Source: Bacteroidota bacterium (GTDB taxonomy: Bacteria; Bacteroidota; Bacteroidia; Chitinophagales; Chitinophagaceae). Taken from it: DNA of 11,468 nucleotides. Shown here piece after piece: positions 1-7,119 of the stretch (positions are counted from its first letter, which is position 1; each line of letters begins with the position of its first letter). The DNA lies in assembly GCA_023386235.1 (NCBI GenBank), contig JAEWKC010000046.1, forward strand, positions 1 through 11,468. The letters are read 5' to 3'. A program made the position numbers and the translations under genes. A model generated the notes under the pieces. The model ran no database searches and was not told the DNA's origin. It saw nothing but the letters and a program-made list of their open reading frames with translations.

Positions 1-474
1 GCGTTACAGTACATGGCAAAAATAGCAGCTGAGCTAAATTATGAATTGGTAGTGATAAGTAATCAAGACGGGCTGGGGCAGGAAGAAGGTTTTGAGGAAG
101 GTCCGTTTTACGAAGTAAATGATTTTATTTTTAAGACTTTTAAAAATGAAGGCGTAGAGTTTAAAGAAATACTCTTTGACGTAACCTATAAAAAAAATAA
201 CGAATACACGCGCAAACCCAATCCGGGACTGCTTTTGAACTATATGAACAATCCTGAAGTAGACATGGAAAATTCATTTGTGATCGGCGACAGAATTACA
301 GATGTAATGCTTGCAAAAAACTTAGGATGCAAAGGTATCTGGATCAATAATGGCGATAACCTTGGCGCAGAAGAACTGAAAGATACAGCAACAGAATTAA
401 AAGAATTCATTGCTCTGGACACTACTACCTGGAAAGAAATTTATGAATTTCTTGCTTCAAAAAAAAAACAGTAG
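1..474 (+). CDS. hisB: HisB, histidinol-phosphate phosphatase segment (5' end outside window, frameshifted 3' end)
   Basis: This is the N-terminal HAD-superfamily phosphatase half of a bifunctional HisB, which removes phosphate from L-histidinol phosphate in cytosolic histidine synthesis. The frame is open to base 1 (ALQY precedes the first Met at 13), so the start and the catalytic DxDGT motif lie upstream of the window. Counting from that Met, visible HAD motifs are SNQDGLG (16-22), RKPNP (67-71, the motif III Lys) and IGDRITDV (91-98, the motif IV acidic residues). The Cys/His zinc loop of E. coli HisB, normally just before RKP, is absent. The frame ends at TAG 472-474, just after a run of ten A (459-468), and the dehydratase domain continues at once in another frame. 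I read 1-1040 as one gene with a frameshift rather than two genes. Confidence 0.88.
   Translation, partial: ALQYMAKIAAELNYELVVISNQDGLGQEEGFEEGPFYEVNDFIFKTFKNEGVEFKEILFDVTYKKNNEYTRKPNPGLLLNYMNNPEVDMENSFVIGDRITDVMLAKNLGCKGIWINNGDNLGAEELKDTATELKEFIALDTTTWKEIYEFLASKKKQ
459..474 (+). other. A10 slippery run with an adjacent stop inside hisB
   Basis: There are ten consecutive A at 459-468, then CAG TAG in the phosphatase frame. A -1 shift on the AAA AAA codons, or one extra A in the DNA or mRNA, gives SKKKTVVHDRNTRET, which joins the two HisB domains without losing a residue. The layout (homopolymer, stop within two codons, coding frame resuming at -1) suits programmed -1 frameshifting or RNA-polymerase slippage. 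It equally suits a homopolymer length error in sequencing. I see no clear Shine-Dalgarno-like stimulator close upstream and no strong hairpin just downstream. Confidence 0.6.
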
Positions 475-1040
475 TCCACGATCGTAACACCAGAGAAACA
501 CAAATTCATATAGAGTTAACGCTCAATGGTCAGGGAAATGCGCATGTACAAACGGGTCTGGGCTTTTTTGATCACATGCTCGACCAAATAGCACGTCACG
601 GAAATCTTGATTTGGTTATTCATACTAAGGGCGACCTGCACGTAGATGAGCATCATACCATTGAAGATACGGGCATAGCGCTGGGTGAAGCATTTGTAAA
701 AGCTTTGGGCGATAAGCGCGGTATTGAACGCTATGGTTTTGCTTTACCAATGGACGATGCTGAAGCTAAGGTACTTATTGATTTTGGTGGAAGAAACTGG
801 CTGGTATGGAATGCAGAATTTAAAAGAGAAAGAGTGGGTGACATGCCAACGGAAATGTTTTATCATTTTTTCAAATCTTTTAGCGATGCGGCCAAGTGCA
901 ACCTGAACATTGAATGCAAAGGAGATAATGAGCATCACAAAATAGAAGCTATTTTCAAAGCGTTTGCCAAAGCAATAAAAATGGCTGTTAAACGCGATCC
1001 TCTTAGTAATGTATTGCCCAGTACAAAAGGTATTTTATAA
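475..1040 (+). CDS. hisB: HisB, imidazoleglycerol-phosphate dehydratase segment (continues from the phosphatase segment by a frameshift)
   Basis: This is the C-terminal half of HisB. It dehydrates imidazole-glycerol phosphate to imidazole-acetol phosphate, a manganese-dependent step of histidine synthesis. The frame is open from 447 and family similarity starts around 471 (VVHDRNTRETQI, matching the usual V.R.TKET.I opening). Motifs follow in family order: TGLGFFDHMLDQIARHG, the metal-binding DEHHTIEDTG, GDKRGIERYG, the second metal site NEHHKIEAIFKAF, and the C-terminal PSTKGIL, ending with TAA at 1038-1040. No ATG, GTG or TTG occurs in this frame between 447 and 576. The ATG at 576 falls inside the conserved FFDHML motif, too late to be a real start. 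Translation must therefore come from the upstream frame, by slippage or because the sequence has one A too few. A Dabb gene follows 16 bases downstream. Confidence 0.9.
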
Positions 1041-1056
1041 AATAAATTTCTTATCG

Positions 1057-1365
1057 ATGATCAAACATATTGTTTTATTCGGATTGGCTAAAGAAGCCGA
1101 TGGCAGAAGTAAAAGTGAAAATGCCCGAATGATAAAAGAACAGATCGAAAATTTAATACACCTGATTCCGCAGGTGAAAAAAATAGAAGTAGGCATTAAT
1201 GCAGACGACGCGCCAGCCGCAAACCACGATCTGGCTATTTATGCGGAATTTGATTCGATGGATGATCTGCATATCTACAACATTCATCCAGAACACAAAA
1301 AAGCGGTTGCTTTTATTACAAAAGTAAGAACTGAAAGAGTAGCGGTAGATTATTATAGTGAATAA
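1057..1365 (+). CDS. Dabb (stress-responsive A/B barrel) domain protein
   Basis: This is a 102-residue single-domain protein of the Dabb family, small cytosolic dimeric alpha/beta barrels whose substrates are mostly unknown. The sequence shows the typical opening MIKHIVLFGL, the middle IPQVKKIEVGIN, then a hydrophobic strand (HDLAIYAEFDSMDDL) and the conserved YNIHPEHKKAV segment with its HP.H motif, ending in ERVAVDYY. I chose ATG 1057 because the family opening motif starts there; the longer in-frame start at 1009 would add 16 residues lying inside the end of hisB. It begins 16 bases after the hisB stop on the same strand, so cotranscription is likely, though a role in histidine synthesis is not implied. 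It converges with rarA, leaving 15 bases between the stops. Confidence 0.85.
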   Translation: MIKHIVLFGLAKEADGRSKSENARMIKEQIENLIHLIPQVKKIEVGINADDAPAANHDLAIYAEFDSMDDLHIYNIHPEHKKAVAFITKVRTERVAVDYYSE

Positions 1366-1380
1366 TCAGCAGGTAAAATT

Positions 1381-2643
1381 TTAGTATCCGTATTTGTCTT
1401 TCCAAAGTTTGCGCAGATGTTTGCGCATTTCTTCTTCCCGTGCATTGTTGCCCGGTTCGTATAATTTTGTACCGGCAATTTCGTTGGGTAGAAACTCCAA
1501 GTCGGTAAAGTTATTATCGAAGTCATGGGCATACTTATAGCCTTTATGATACCCCATATCTTTCATAAGTTTTGTTGGCGCGTTTCTTATTTGCATGGGT
1601 ACCGGTAAATCACCTGTTTGTTTCACCAAAGCGATTGCATTGTTAATGGCCACATAAGAAGCATTACTTTTTACAGAACTTGCCAGATATACAGCACATT
1701 GAGATAAGATGATCCTCGCTTCGGGGTAGCCTATCTTATTTACCGCGTCAAACGTGGCGTTTGCCAGTAAAAGCGCGTTGGCATTGGCATTGCCAATATC
1801 TTCACTTGCAAAAATGACCATTCTTCTGGCAATAAATTTTACATCTTCACCTCCTTCAATCATTCTTGCCAGATAATAAACTGCTGCATTAGGATCGCTG
1901 CCTCGCATACTTTTTATAAACGCTGAAATGATATCGTAATGCTGCTCTCCGGTCTTGTCATACAATGCAATTTTCTTTTGCGCAACTTGCTGTACTATTT
2001 TATCGGTTATTATTACTTCTTTTTTATTGGTAAAAGAATTGACAACTATTTCAAATAGATTAAGCAGTTTTCTTGCGTCACCACCCGAAAGATTGATGAG
2101 CGCTTCTGTTTCCTGTAAAGTAATAGATCGAGAAGATAGTTCTTTATCTTCTTTCATTACTTTATGGAGTAATTGCAGCAGTTGTTCTTTTTCTAAAGGC
2201 TTTAAAACATAGACCTGACAACGGCTTAGCAATGCCGAGTTCACCTCGAACGAGGGATTTTCTGTTGTAGCACCGATCAATGTAATAACGCCTTTTTCTA
2301 CTGCACCGAGTAAAGCATCTTGCTGGCTTTTATTAAATCGATGAATTTCATCAATGAACAAGATGGCAGAAGATTGTTTTTTGGCAATGTCAATAACTTC
2401 TCTCACTTCTTTTACGCCGCTGCTGATGGCGCTCAACTGATAGAAAGGATGTTGTAAAGTATTGGCAATAATATTGGCAATAGTAGTTTTGCCAACACCC
2501 GGTGGTCCCCACAAGATCATGGAAGGTATGTTGCCATTTTCTATTGCTTTGCGCAGAATACTTCCCTCGCCTGTGAGGTGTTCCTGTCCGAAAAGGTCGT
2601 TTAATGTTTGGGGCCGCATACGTTCAGCCAATGGTTCTGACAT
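1381..2643 (-). CDS. rarA: Replication-associated recombination protein A (AAA+ ATPase)
   Basis: This 420-residue protein has the usual length and domain order of RarA/MgsA (yeast Mgs1/WRNIP1 family), a clamp-loader-like ATPase acting at stalled replication forks. Visible in the AAA+ core are Walker A GPPGVGKT (46-53), Walker B LFIDEIH (95-101), sensor 1 GATTEN (124-129), the SRC arginine-finger region (140-142) and sensor 2 GGDARKLLN (187-195). The C-terminal tetramerisation domain shows MRGSDPNAAVYYLARM (246-261), EDIGNANA (281-288) and RNAPTKLMKDMGYHKGYKYAHD near 353-374. The start at 2643 fits the family, since SEPLAERMRPQTL is the standard opening. The gene is intact. It is convergent with the Dabb gene and divergent from the OmpA lipoprotein gene, with a 194-base AT-rich spacer that must hold both promoters; I found no convincing TAnnTTTG element in it. 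Confidence 0.96.
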   Translation of the reverse strand: MSEPLAERMRPQTLNDLFGQEHLTGEGSILRKAIENGNIPSMILWGPPGVGKTTIANIIANTLQHPFYQLSAISSGVKEVREVIDIAKKQSSAILFIDEIHRFNKSQQDALLGAVEKGVITLIGATTENPSFEVNSALLSRCQVYVLKPLEKEQLLQLLHKVMKEDKELSSRSITLQETEALINLSGGDARKLLNLFEIVVNSFTNKKEVIITDKIVQQVAQKKIALYDKTGEQHYDIISAFIKSMRGSDPNAAVYYLARMIEGGEDVKFIARRMVIFASEDIGNANANALLLANATFDAVNKIGYPEARIILSQCAVYLASSVKSNASYVAINNAIALVKQTGDLPVPMQIRNAPTKLMKDMGYHKGYKYAHDFDNNFTDLEFLPNEIAGTKLYEPGNNAREEEMRKHLRKLWKDKYGY

Positions 2644-2837
2644 TCTCTTCTGTTTTTTATCTAATAAATGTAGTAAAATATCGTTTACAAAAACTATAGT
2701 AAATAATAACAGAGTGTTTAATAAATCTAAAAATTATGTTACCCTAATTGTTAATAATCCAGTAGTTATTGCTAATGAAATTTTGAGGCATTCTTTTTGT
2801 TCAATTATAGCAATATTAGTAATTAAATTTTTATATT

Positions 2838-3713
2838 ATGAAGAAAGGATTTTTTTTATTCTTAATTGTTTTCGCTTCGCTTGTATTTACGGGCTGTGTA
2901 AGCAATAAGAAATTTGCATCGTTACAAACAGATTATCAATCATTGGATCAGCGTTACCGTCAATCTCAATTAGATCTTACTGCCAGTCAGACCAGGGTAA
3001 AAAGCCTGGAAGATCAGTTGGCACAAGAAAGACAAAATAATGCGAATCTAAGAAAAGCTTTAGCTGAATTGCAAAATACATTGGATAAAAGTATCAATCA
3101 AAATACGCAGGGAAATGTAAATATCTCTAAACTGGTGGATGAGATCAATGCTTCAAACAGATACATTCAACACTTGGTGAATGAGAAAAACAGAAGTGAT
3201 TCATTAAACCAGATTTTGACAAATAACCTAACACGTTCTTTATCGAGAGATGAATTAAGAGATGTAGACATTCAAGTATTAAAAGGTGTTGTATATATTT
3301 CTTTGTCTGATAATATGCTTTACCAAACTGGAAGCTATGAAATAAGTCAAAGAGCCGGTGAAACTTTATCAAAAATTGCCAAGATCATTCAAGACTATCA
3401 GGATTATGAAGTATTAGTAGAAGGTAATACAGATGATGTACCTATCAGCCGACCAAACATACGCAACAATTGGGACTTGAGCTCACTTCGTGCATCTTCA
3501 GTTGTACAGGCATTGCAAAATCAATACGGGGTTGATCCTAAGAGAATGACAGTAGGAGGTAGAGGTGAATACAATCCTGTGGCAGGTAATGATACTGAAG
3601 CCGGCAGAAGTAAAAACAGAAGAACACAAATTATCATTACTCCAAAACTTGATCAGTTTATGGAATTGATAGAACAAGCACCGCCAGAGTCTTCACAACA
3701 AGTGAATCTATAA
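2838..3713 (+). CDS. OmpA-family lipoprotein with coiled coil (peptidoglycan anchor)
   Basis: This 291-residue envelope protein likely links the membrane to peptidoglycan. Residues 1-19 form a lipoprotein signal with lipobox FTGC (Cys20). Residues about 26-120 are rich in Gln, Asn, Leu and charged residues in heptad-like order (SLEDQLAQERQNNANLRKAL), which I read as a periplasmic coiled coil. Residues about 148-268 form an OmpA/MotB-type domain: VVYISLSDNMLYQTGSYEIS, then VEGNTDDVPI (194-203), NWDLSSLRA (211-219) holding the diaminopimelate-contact Asp and Arg of the family, and GRSKNRRTQI (256-265). A short Gln/Pro-rich tail follows. No beta-barrel is visible, so it resembles Pal or MotB-like stators without the channel more than OmpA itself. 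It stands alone, with its own terminator at 3782-3822. The exact physiological role is unknown. Confidence 0.9.
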   Translation: MKKGFFLFLIVFASLVFTGCVSNKKFASLQTDYQSLDQRYRQSQLDLTASQTRVKSLEDQLAQERQNNANLRKALAELQNTLDKSINQNTQGNVNISKLVDEINASNRYIQHLVNEKNRSDSLNQILTNNLTRSLSRDELRDVDIQVLKGVVYISLSDNMLYQTGSYEISQRAGETLSKIAKIIQDYQDYEVLVEGNTDDVPISRPNIRNNWDLSSLRASSVVQALQNQYGVDPKRMTVGGRGEYNPVAGNDTEAGRSKNRRTQIIITPKLDQFMELIEQAPPESSQQVNL

Positions 3714-3781
3714 GAATTTAGTCTGTGTGGCTGCAGTAAATTATTTTACCGAATCAGCAGACATATAAAATTCTAATTTTT

Positions 3782-3822
3782 CGCCATTTATAAGATTTTA
3801 ATGTTTTATAAATGGCGTTTTT
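3782..3822 (+). terminator. Rho-independent terminator of the OmpA-family lipoprotein gene
   Basis: A perfect 12-base inverted repeat (CGCCATTTATAA at 3782-3793 and TTATAAATGGCG at 3806-3817) with a 12-base loop is followed by five T (3818-3822) and further T-rich sequence. It starts 68 bases after the OmpA-family stop codon. The T-run lies on the + strand side only, so it acts on + strand transcripts. Confidence 0.85.
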
Positions 3823-4120
3823 ATTTGTTTTATAGACCTTATACACTAAAACAGATAGGTAGCATTAATATCAGAGATCGAAAAGTGAATGAATAAGTTA
3901 TTTTCTTTGAAGATAGCTTTTTTGCTGTAGTGCAGATAGAAAATTTAAATTGACAACTATATAACGATGATTGATGATAAGATATTAGTTTATTTATTAA
4001 TGATGCCGTTCATATAACAAAAAGTACACCTTATACATTTTTATATTAAAAGTGCAAGGTAATAGTCTATTTTTATATCTACATAATTGATACTTAAGTG
4101 CTTATTGTTGAATAATATCC
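3823..4120. other. AT-rich intergenic region without a protein gene; possible small RNA locus
   Basis: No supported coding region lies here. The longest + strand frames I found by eye from an ATG are 13-16 codons. There is no tRNA-like T-loop. Two things stand out. At 4028-4060 the arms ACCTTATAC and GTGCAAGGT can pair with one mismatch and one T-G wobble around an AT-rich inner stem. Immediately downstream is a strong + strand terminator (4121-4153). A transcript starting inside this interval would therefore have a defined 3' end. I found no convincing TTG-N19-TAnnTTTG promoter, so the small-RNA idea is inference. Confidence 0.35.
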
Positions 4121-4153
4121 GCCTTGCTGATTCTTCAGCGGGGCCTTTTTTTT
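4121..4153 (+). terminator. Orphan rho-independent terminator on the + strand
   Basis: GCCTTGCTGA (4121-4130) pairs over a TTCT loop with TCAGCGGGGC (4135-4144) to give ten pairs including two T-G wobbles, followed by one C and eight T (4146-4153). On the - strand those wobbles become A-C mismatches and there is no T-run, so it is directional and cannot serve the convergent lipoprotein gene at 4173. The only + strand gene upstream already has its own terminator more than 300 bases earlier. Confidence 0.8.
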
Positions 4154-4172
4154 AGTAGAGCGCCAAAGCTTA

Positions 4173-4487
4173 TTATTCTACCGCTTTTACTTTAGGTGTC
4201 AATTCTCTGTACCAGCGAACAAGCTTATCATTCTCAAATACAAATAAGAAAAATTCATCATCATATATTCTTTCTCTATAGGAAAGGATAGTGTAATCAT
4301 TTCCATTTTCGGCATACTTATCAGAGATAGTATAGCTTTTACCCAAAATATTAGTTACCTCATTTTTATTCATGCCCAGTTCTAACTGCTCCATTTTTTC
4401 AGGGGTCATCTGTAAATAATAGTTGGTACCAATACAGGAGCTAAAAAATAGCATGATGACTATTAAAATAGGAATAGAATTTTTCAT
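4173..4487 (-). CDS. Small lipoprotein with a BamE/SmpA-like domain
   Basis: This is a 104-residue predicted lipoprotein. Residues 1-17 are a signal with lipobox FSSC (Cys18). The mature part contains LELGMNKNEVTNILGK (35-50), the G-M-(T/N)-K-x-E-V-x-x-x-L-G pattern typical of SmpA/OmlA/BamE-like folds, then a strand (YTILSYRERI) and FFLFVFENDKLVRWYRE, which matches the fold's closing pair of strands. BamE itself belongs to the outer-membrane barrel assembly complex, but in Bacteroidota this fold is common in small lipoproteins of unknown job, so I do not assign BamE function. It lies 83 bases downstream of the GH92 gene on the same strand and may be cotranscribed. A ten-base palindrome, TCCTATAGGA, sits at 4500-4509 just upstream of the start. 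Confidence 0.75.
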   Translation of the reverse strand: MKNSIPILIVIMLFFSSCIGTNYYLQMTPEKMEQLELGMNKNEVTNILGKSYTISDKYAENGNDYTILSYRERIYDDEFFLFVFENDKLVRWYRELTPKVKAVE

Positions 4488-4570
4488 AGAAAGAAAGTTT
4501 CCTATAGGATGTATATTTACTTTTAAAGTTTAATTGTATAAAAGGTTTGCTCTTCAGTGCCTTGATATAT

Positions 4571-6868
4571 CTATCTTTTAGGCTTTGGTTGCATATAAAA
4601 TTCGAGTTTGCCACCGCTAACCAAGTCAGCATGTTTTATAAAAGGTTTATTAATTGATTTGCCATTGAATAATACTTTAGATACATACACATTTTTTTCA
4701 GATTGGTTATGGGCGAGTATTTGTAACGTGTTTCCGTTTTCTAATTTTATTTGTGCAGATTTCACCAGAGGGCTTCCCAAAGCATATTCATCGCTTCCAG
4801 GGGCAACCGGATAGAAACCAAAAGCTGTAAATAAATACCATGCACTCATTTGGCCACAGTCGTCATTGCCGCCCAAGCCATTTGGTCCATTGCGGTATTG
4901 CGATTGTAAGATCATTCTTACTCTTTCCTGTGTTTTCCAGGGTTGAGAAGTGTAGTTGTATAAATAAGCTACATGATGGGCGGGTTCGTTTCCATGATTA
5001 TAATTACCTATCAATCCTTCTCGTGTGATGTCTTCTGTATTTTCAAAGTATTTATCGTCTAAATGCATAGTGAATAATTTATCTAAGCGCTCGGTAAATT
5101 TTTTATCACCACCCATTAATTTTATCAGTTCATTTGGCTGATGAGGTACATAAAAACTAAAGTTCCAGGAGTTGCCTTCTATAAAGCCTTCTCCATGTGT
5201 TTCTAATTCGTCAAAGTTTTTTCTAAAGTTACCGTCTTTCGATCTGGGGCGCATAAAACCGATAGATGCGTCAAATACATTTCTATAGCTTTCAGAACGT
5301 TTTATAAATTCTTCATATATTTTTTCATTGCCTATTTTCCTGGCTAATTGTGCTATAGCCCAGTCGTCATAAGCATATTCCAGTGTAGTAGAAACTGAAT
5401 TGGCGCTGTTCTCATCAGGAATATATCCATATTCTTTATATGCTGAAATATTGTCGTAGTAGCGGTTGTTGGCTGTAGTTACACAAGCTTCCAGAGCTTT
5501 ATTCGCATCAAATGTATGCATGTTTTTTACAATCGCATCTGCCAAAACACTTACGGAGTGATAGCCGGTCATGCACCAGTTTTCATTGGCGTAATGCGAC
5601 CATACGGGCAGCATTTTATGTGCACTTTGATTGTAATGAGCCAGCATAGATTGTATCATGTCATTGGCTCTTTTTGGTTGAAGAACTGTAAACAAAGGAT
5701 GAAGAGCCCGATACGTATCCCAGAGAGAGAAGGTGGTATAATTGGTAAAACCATTTGCGGTATGCACGTTTTGGTCAAGTCCCATATACTTTCCATCTAC
5801 ATCCTGATAGATAGTAGGGTTGATGAAAGCATGATATAATGAAGTGTAAAAATTAATCTTATCAGATTCGCTAAGCATATCTACTCTTACTTTTTCTAAT
5901 TCTCTCTGCCATGCATTTTGTCCGTCGGTCTTTACTTTTTCAAAGTCCCAATGTGGCACTTCTGTTTGCAGATTATTTAGCGCGCCTTCCATACTTACAG
6001 GCGATATTGCAAATTTTATTTGTATTTTTTCGTTGGTTTCTGTATCAAAATCAAAATGTGCTCTTATATCATGACCAGCCATTTCAGGAAAGTTCTCATA
6101 GACATTAAATCTGCGCCAGAAGCCAATGTAGGGTTCGTTTTTAGAGAAATTTTTATATCCGTATGTTTTAAATGGTTTAGAGAATTTTGCTGCAAAAAAT
6201 ACTTTTCTGTTCTTTGCCCAGCCATTGGTTTGTCGGTATCCTACAATGGTTTGGTCGTCATTTACCCGAATGTAGCTCCATACATTTTTTCCATCGTAGT
6301 TGTATATATTATACATCATATCTAAAATGATATGCGCATCATTACTTTTAGGAAAAGTGTATTGATGAAAACCCACACGTGTAGAAGTGGTAAGCTCGGC
6401 AAGTATATTGTCATCATCAAGTTTTACGCTGTAATAATTAGCTTCTACTTTTTCATTGTTGTGTGAGAATACAGATCTGAAGCCACTTTCAGGATCATCA
6501 GCTGTGCCGGGGTTTAATTGTAGTTCTCCTATTGTTGGCATAATAAGAAAATCACCCAGATCAGAATGACCTGTGCCATTAAAATGTGTGTGCGTAAAAC
6601 CCACAATGGTTTTATCTTCATATTGATAGCCGGCGCAATATTCATACACACGTTTTTGATATTTGCCATCTACAAGCATAGGAATAGTGTCGGTTTCAGG
6701 ACTTAATTGCACACTGCCAAAGGGAACGGTGGCACCCGGAAAAGTATGTCCCATGCGTTCTGTACCAATTAGCGGATTGATGTATTTGATTAAGTCATTT
6801 TTATTTTGTGCCATAGTATTGAGCGATATTAAAAGGAGGAGAATGAAAGGTGAAAAAGTTTTCATCAT
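4571..6868 (-). CDS. GH92-family alpha-mannosidase, exported
   Basis: This 765-residue glycoside hydrolase is of full family-92 length. GH92 enzymes are calcium-dependent exo-alpha-mannosidases, mostly alpha-1,2, that trim mannose from N-glycans and yeast mannan. Residues 1-20 are a signal peptide with likely cleavage at TMA-QN, and there is no lipobox Cys. The N-terminal beta-sandwich begins with YINPLIGTERMGHTFPGATVPFGSVQLSPET, and HTHFNGTGHSDLGD (93-106) is a family hallmark. The (alpha/alpha)6 domain has SLWDTYRALHPL (381-392), EGNSWNF (564-570, probably holding the general acid Glu), GNEPAHHVAYLYNY (626-639) and GGNDDCGQMSAWYLF (666-680, with the base-side Asp residues). All key motifs are present, so it should be active; linkage specificity cannot be told from sequence. 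It is divergent from the repeat protein at 7120, with its own promoter candidate at 6935-6965. No SusC/SusD genes are adjacent. Confidence 0.95.
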   Translation of the reverse strand: MMKTFSPFILLLLISLNTMAQNKNDLIKYINPLIGTERMGHTFPGATVPFGSVQLSPETDTIPMLVDGKYQKRVYEYCAGYQYEDKTIVGFTHTHFNGTGHSDLGDFLIMPTIGELQLNPGTADDPESGFRSVFSHNNEKVEANYYSVKLDDDNILAELTTSTRVGFHQYTFPKSNDAHIILDMMYNIYNYDGKNVWSYIRVNDDQTIVGYRQTNGWAKNRKVFFAAKFSKPFKTYGYKNFSKNEPYIGFWRRFNVYENFPEMAGHDIRAHFDFDTETNEKIQIKFAISPVSMEGALNNLQTEVPHWDFEKVKTDGQNAWQRELEKVRVDMLSESDKINFYTSLYHAFINPTIYQDVDGKYMGLDQNVHTANGFTNYTTFSLWDTYRALHPLFTVLQPKRANDMIQSMLAHYNQSAHKMLPVWSHYANENWCMTGYHSVSVLADAIVKNMHTFDANKALEACVTTANNRYYDNISAYKEYGYIPDENSANSVSTTLEYAYDDWAIAQLARKIGNEKIYEEFIKRSESYRNVFDASIGFMRPRSKDGNFRKNFDELETHGEGFIEGNSWNFSFYVPHQPNELIKLMGGDKKFTERLDKLFTMHLDDKYFENTEDITREGLIGNYNHGNEPAHHVAYLYNYTSQPWKTQERVRMILQSQYRNGPNGLGGNDDCGQMSAWYLFTAFGFYPVAPGSDEYALGSPLVKSAQIKLENGNTLQILAHNQSEKNVYVSKVLFNGKSINKPFIKHADLVSGGKLEFYMQPKPKR

Positions 6869-6934
6869 ATTATTTTATTTATTGTATGGTTTCTGATTAT
6901 GAGCAAGTACAATGCTGATGTAATATTCATCTTT

Positions 6935-6965
6935 CAAATTTCTTAAATATTATTTTAAATACAAA
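6935..6965 (-). promoter_or_regulatory. Candidate Bacteroidota promoter for the GH92 gene
   Basis: Read on the - strand: TTTG (6965-6962), 19 bases, then GAAATTTG (6942-6935). This matches TTTG/TAnnTTTG with one change (T to G in the first position of the -7 box). It predicts a start near 6928 and a leader of about 60 bases before the GH92 ATG. Confidence 0.5.
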
Positions 6966-7033
6966 AAAAGAAATCGTTTACAATTTATCCCCCTTTTTCA
7001 GTAGATAAAAACCCCTTTTGTTTGGGATTGGCT

Positions 7034-7064
7034 ATTGGCTTGGGTTGTACGAATTTTACATTTG
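7034..7064 (+). promoter_or_regulatory. Bacteroidota-type promoter for the DUF285 repeat protein gene
   Basis: ATTG (7034-7037), 19 bases, then TACATTTG (7057-7064), a perfect TAnnTTTG -7 box with a TTG -33 element at a usual distance. Predicted start near 7071, giving a leader of about 50 bases before ATG 7120. The leader is A/T-rich without a Shine-Dalgarno sequence, as is common in Bacteroidota. Confidence 0.65.
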
Positions 7065-7119
7065 TTCAATCGCTTATATAAAAACCGATATTTAATTTTT
7101 AAATCAAAATAAAACTATT

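Noticed and set aside
576..1040. A separate IGPD gene starting at ATG 576
   Set aside because: Conserved IGPD sequence extends at least 100 bases upstream of this ATG (NTRETQI, then TGLGFFDH), so a protein beginning at 576 would lack part of its fold; the frameshifted bifunctional hisB reading fits better.
2462..2908. A 148-codon + strand frame across the start of rarA and the intergenic region
   Set aside because: It is antisense to conserved RarA sequence (including Walker A) for most of its first part and overlaps the OmpA-family start in another frame; no family resemblance.
3889..3930. Short frame MNKLFSLKIAFLL resembling the start of a signal peptide
   Set aside because: It stops after 13 codons, followed by another stop soon after, with no continuation in other frames; probably chance in AT-rich DNA.
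3950..3980. TTGACA with an AT-rich block downstream, resembling a sigma-70 promoter
   Set aside because: Bacteroidota use TTG/TAnnTTTG promoters, and no TAnnTTTG element occurs at the proper distance; the -10 match is also poor.
3967..4017. 16-codon + strand frame MIDDKILVYLLMMPFI in the possible small-RNA region
   Set aside because: Too short to judge and without a visible ribosome binding site or homology; not enough to call a gene.
5516..6325. Several 65-107 codon + strand frames opposite the GH92 gene
   Set aside because: They lie antisense to an intact, well-conserved GH92 coding sequence and have no recognisable motifs.
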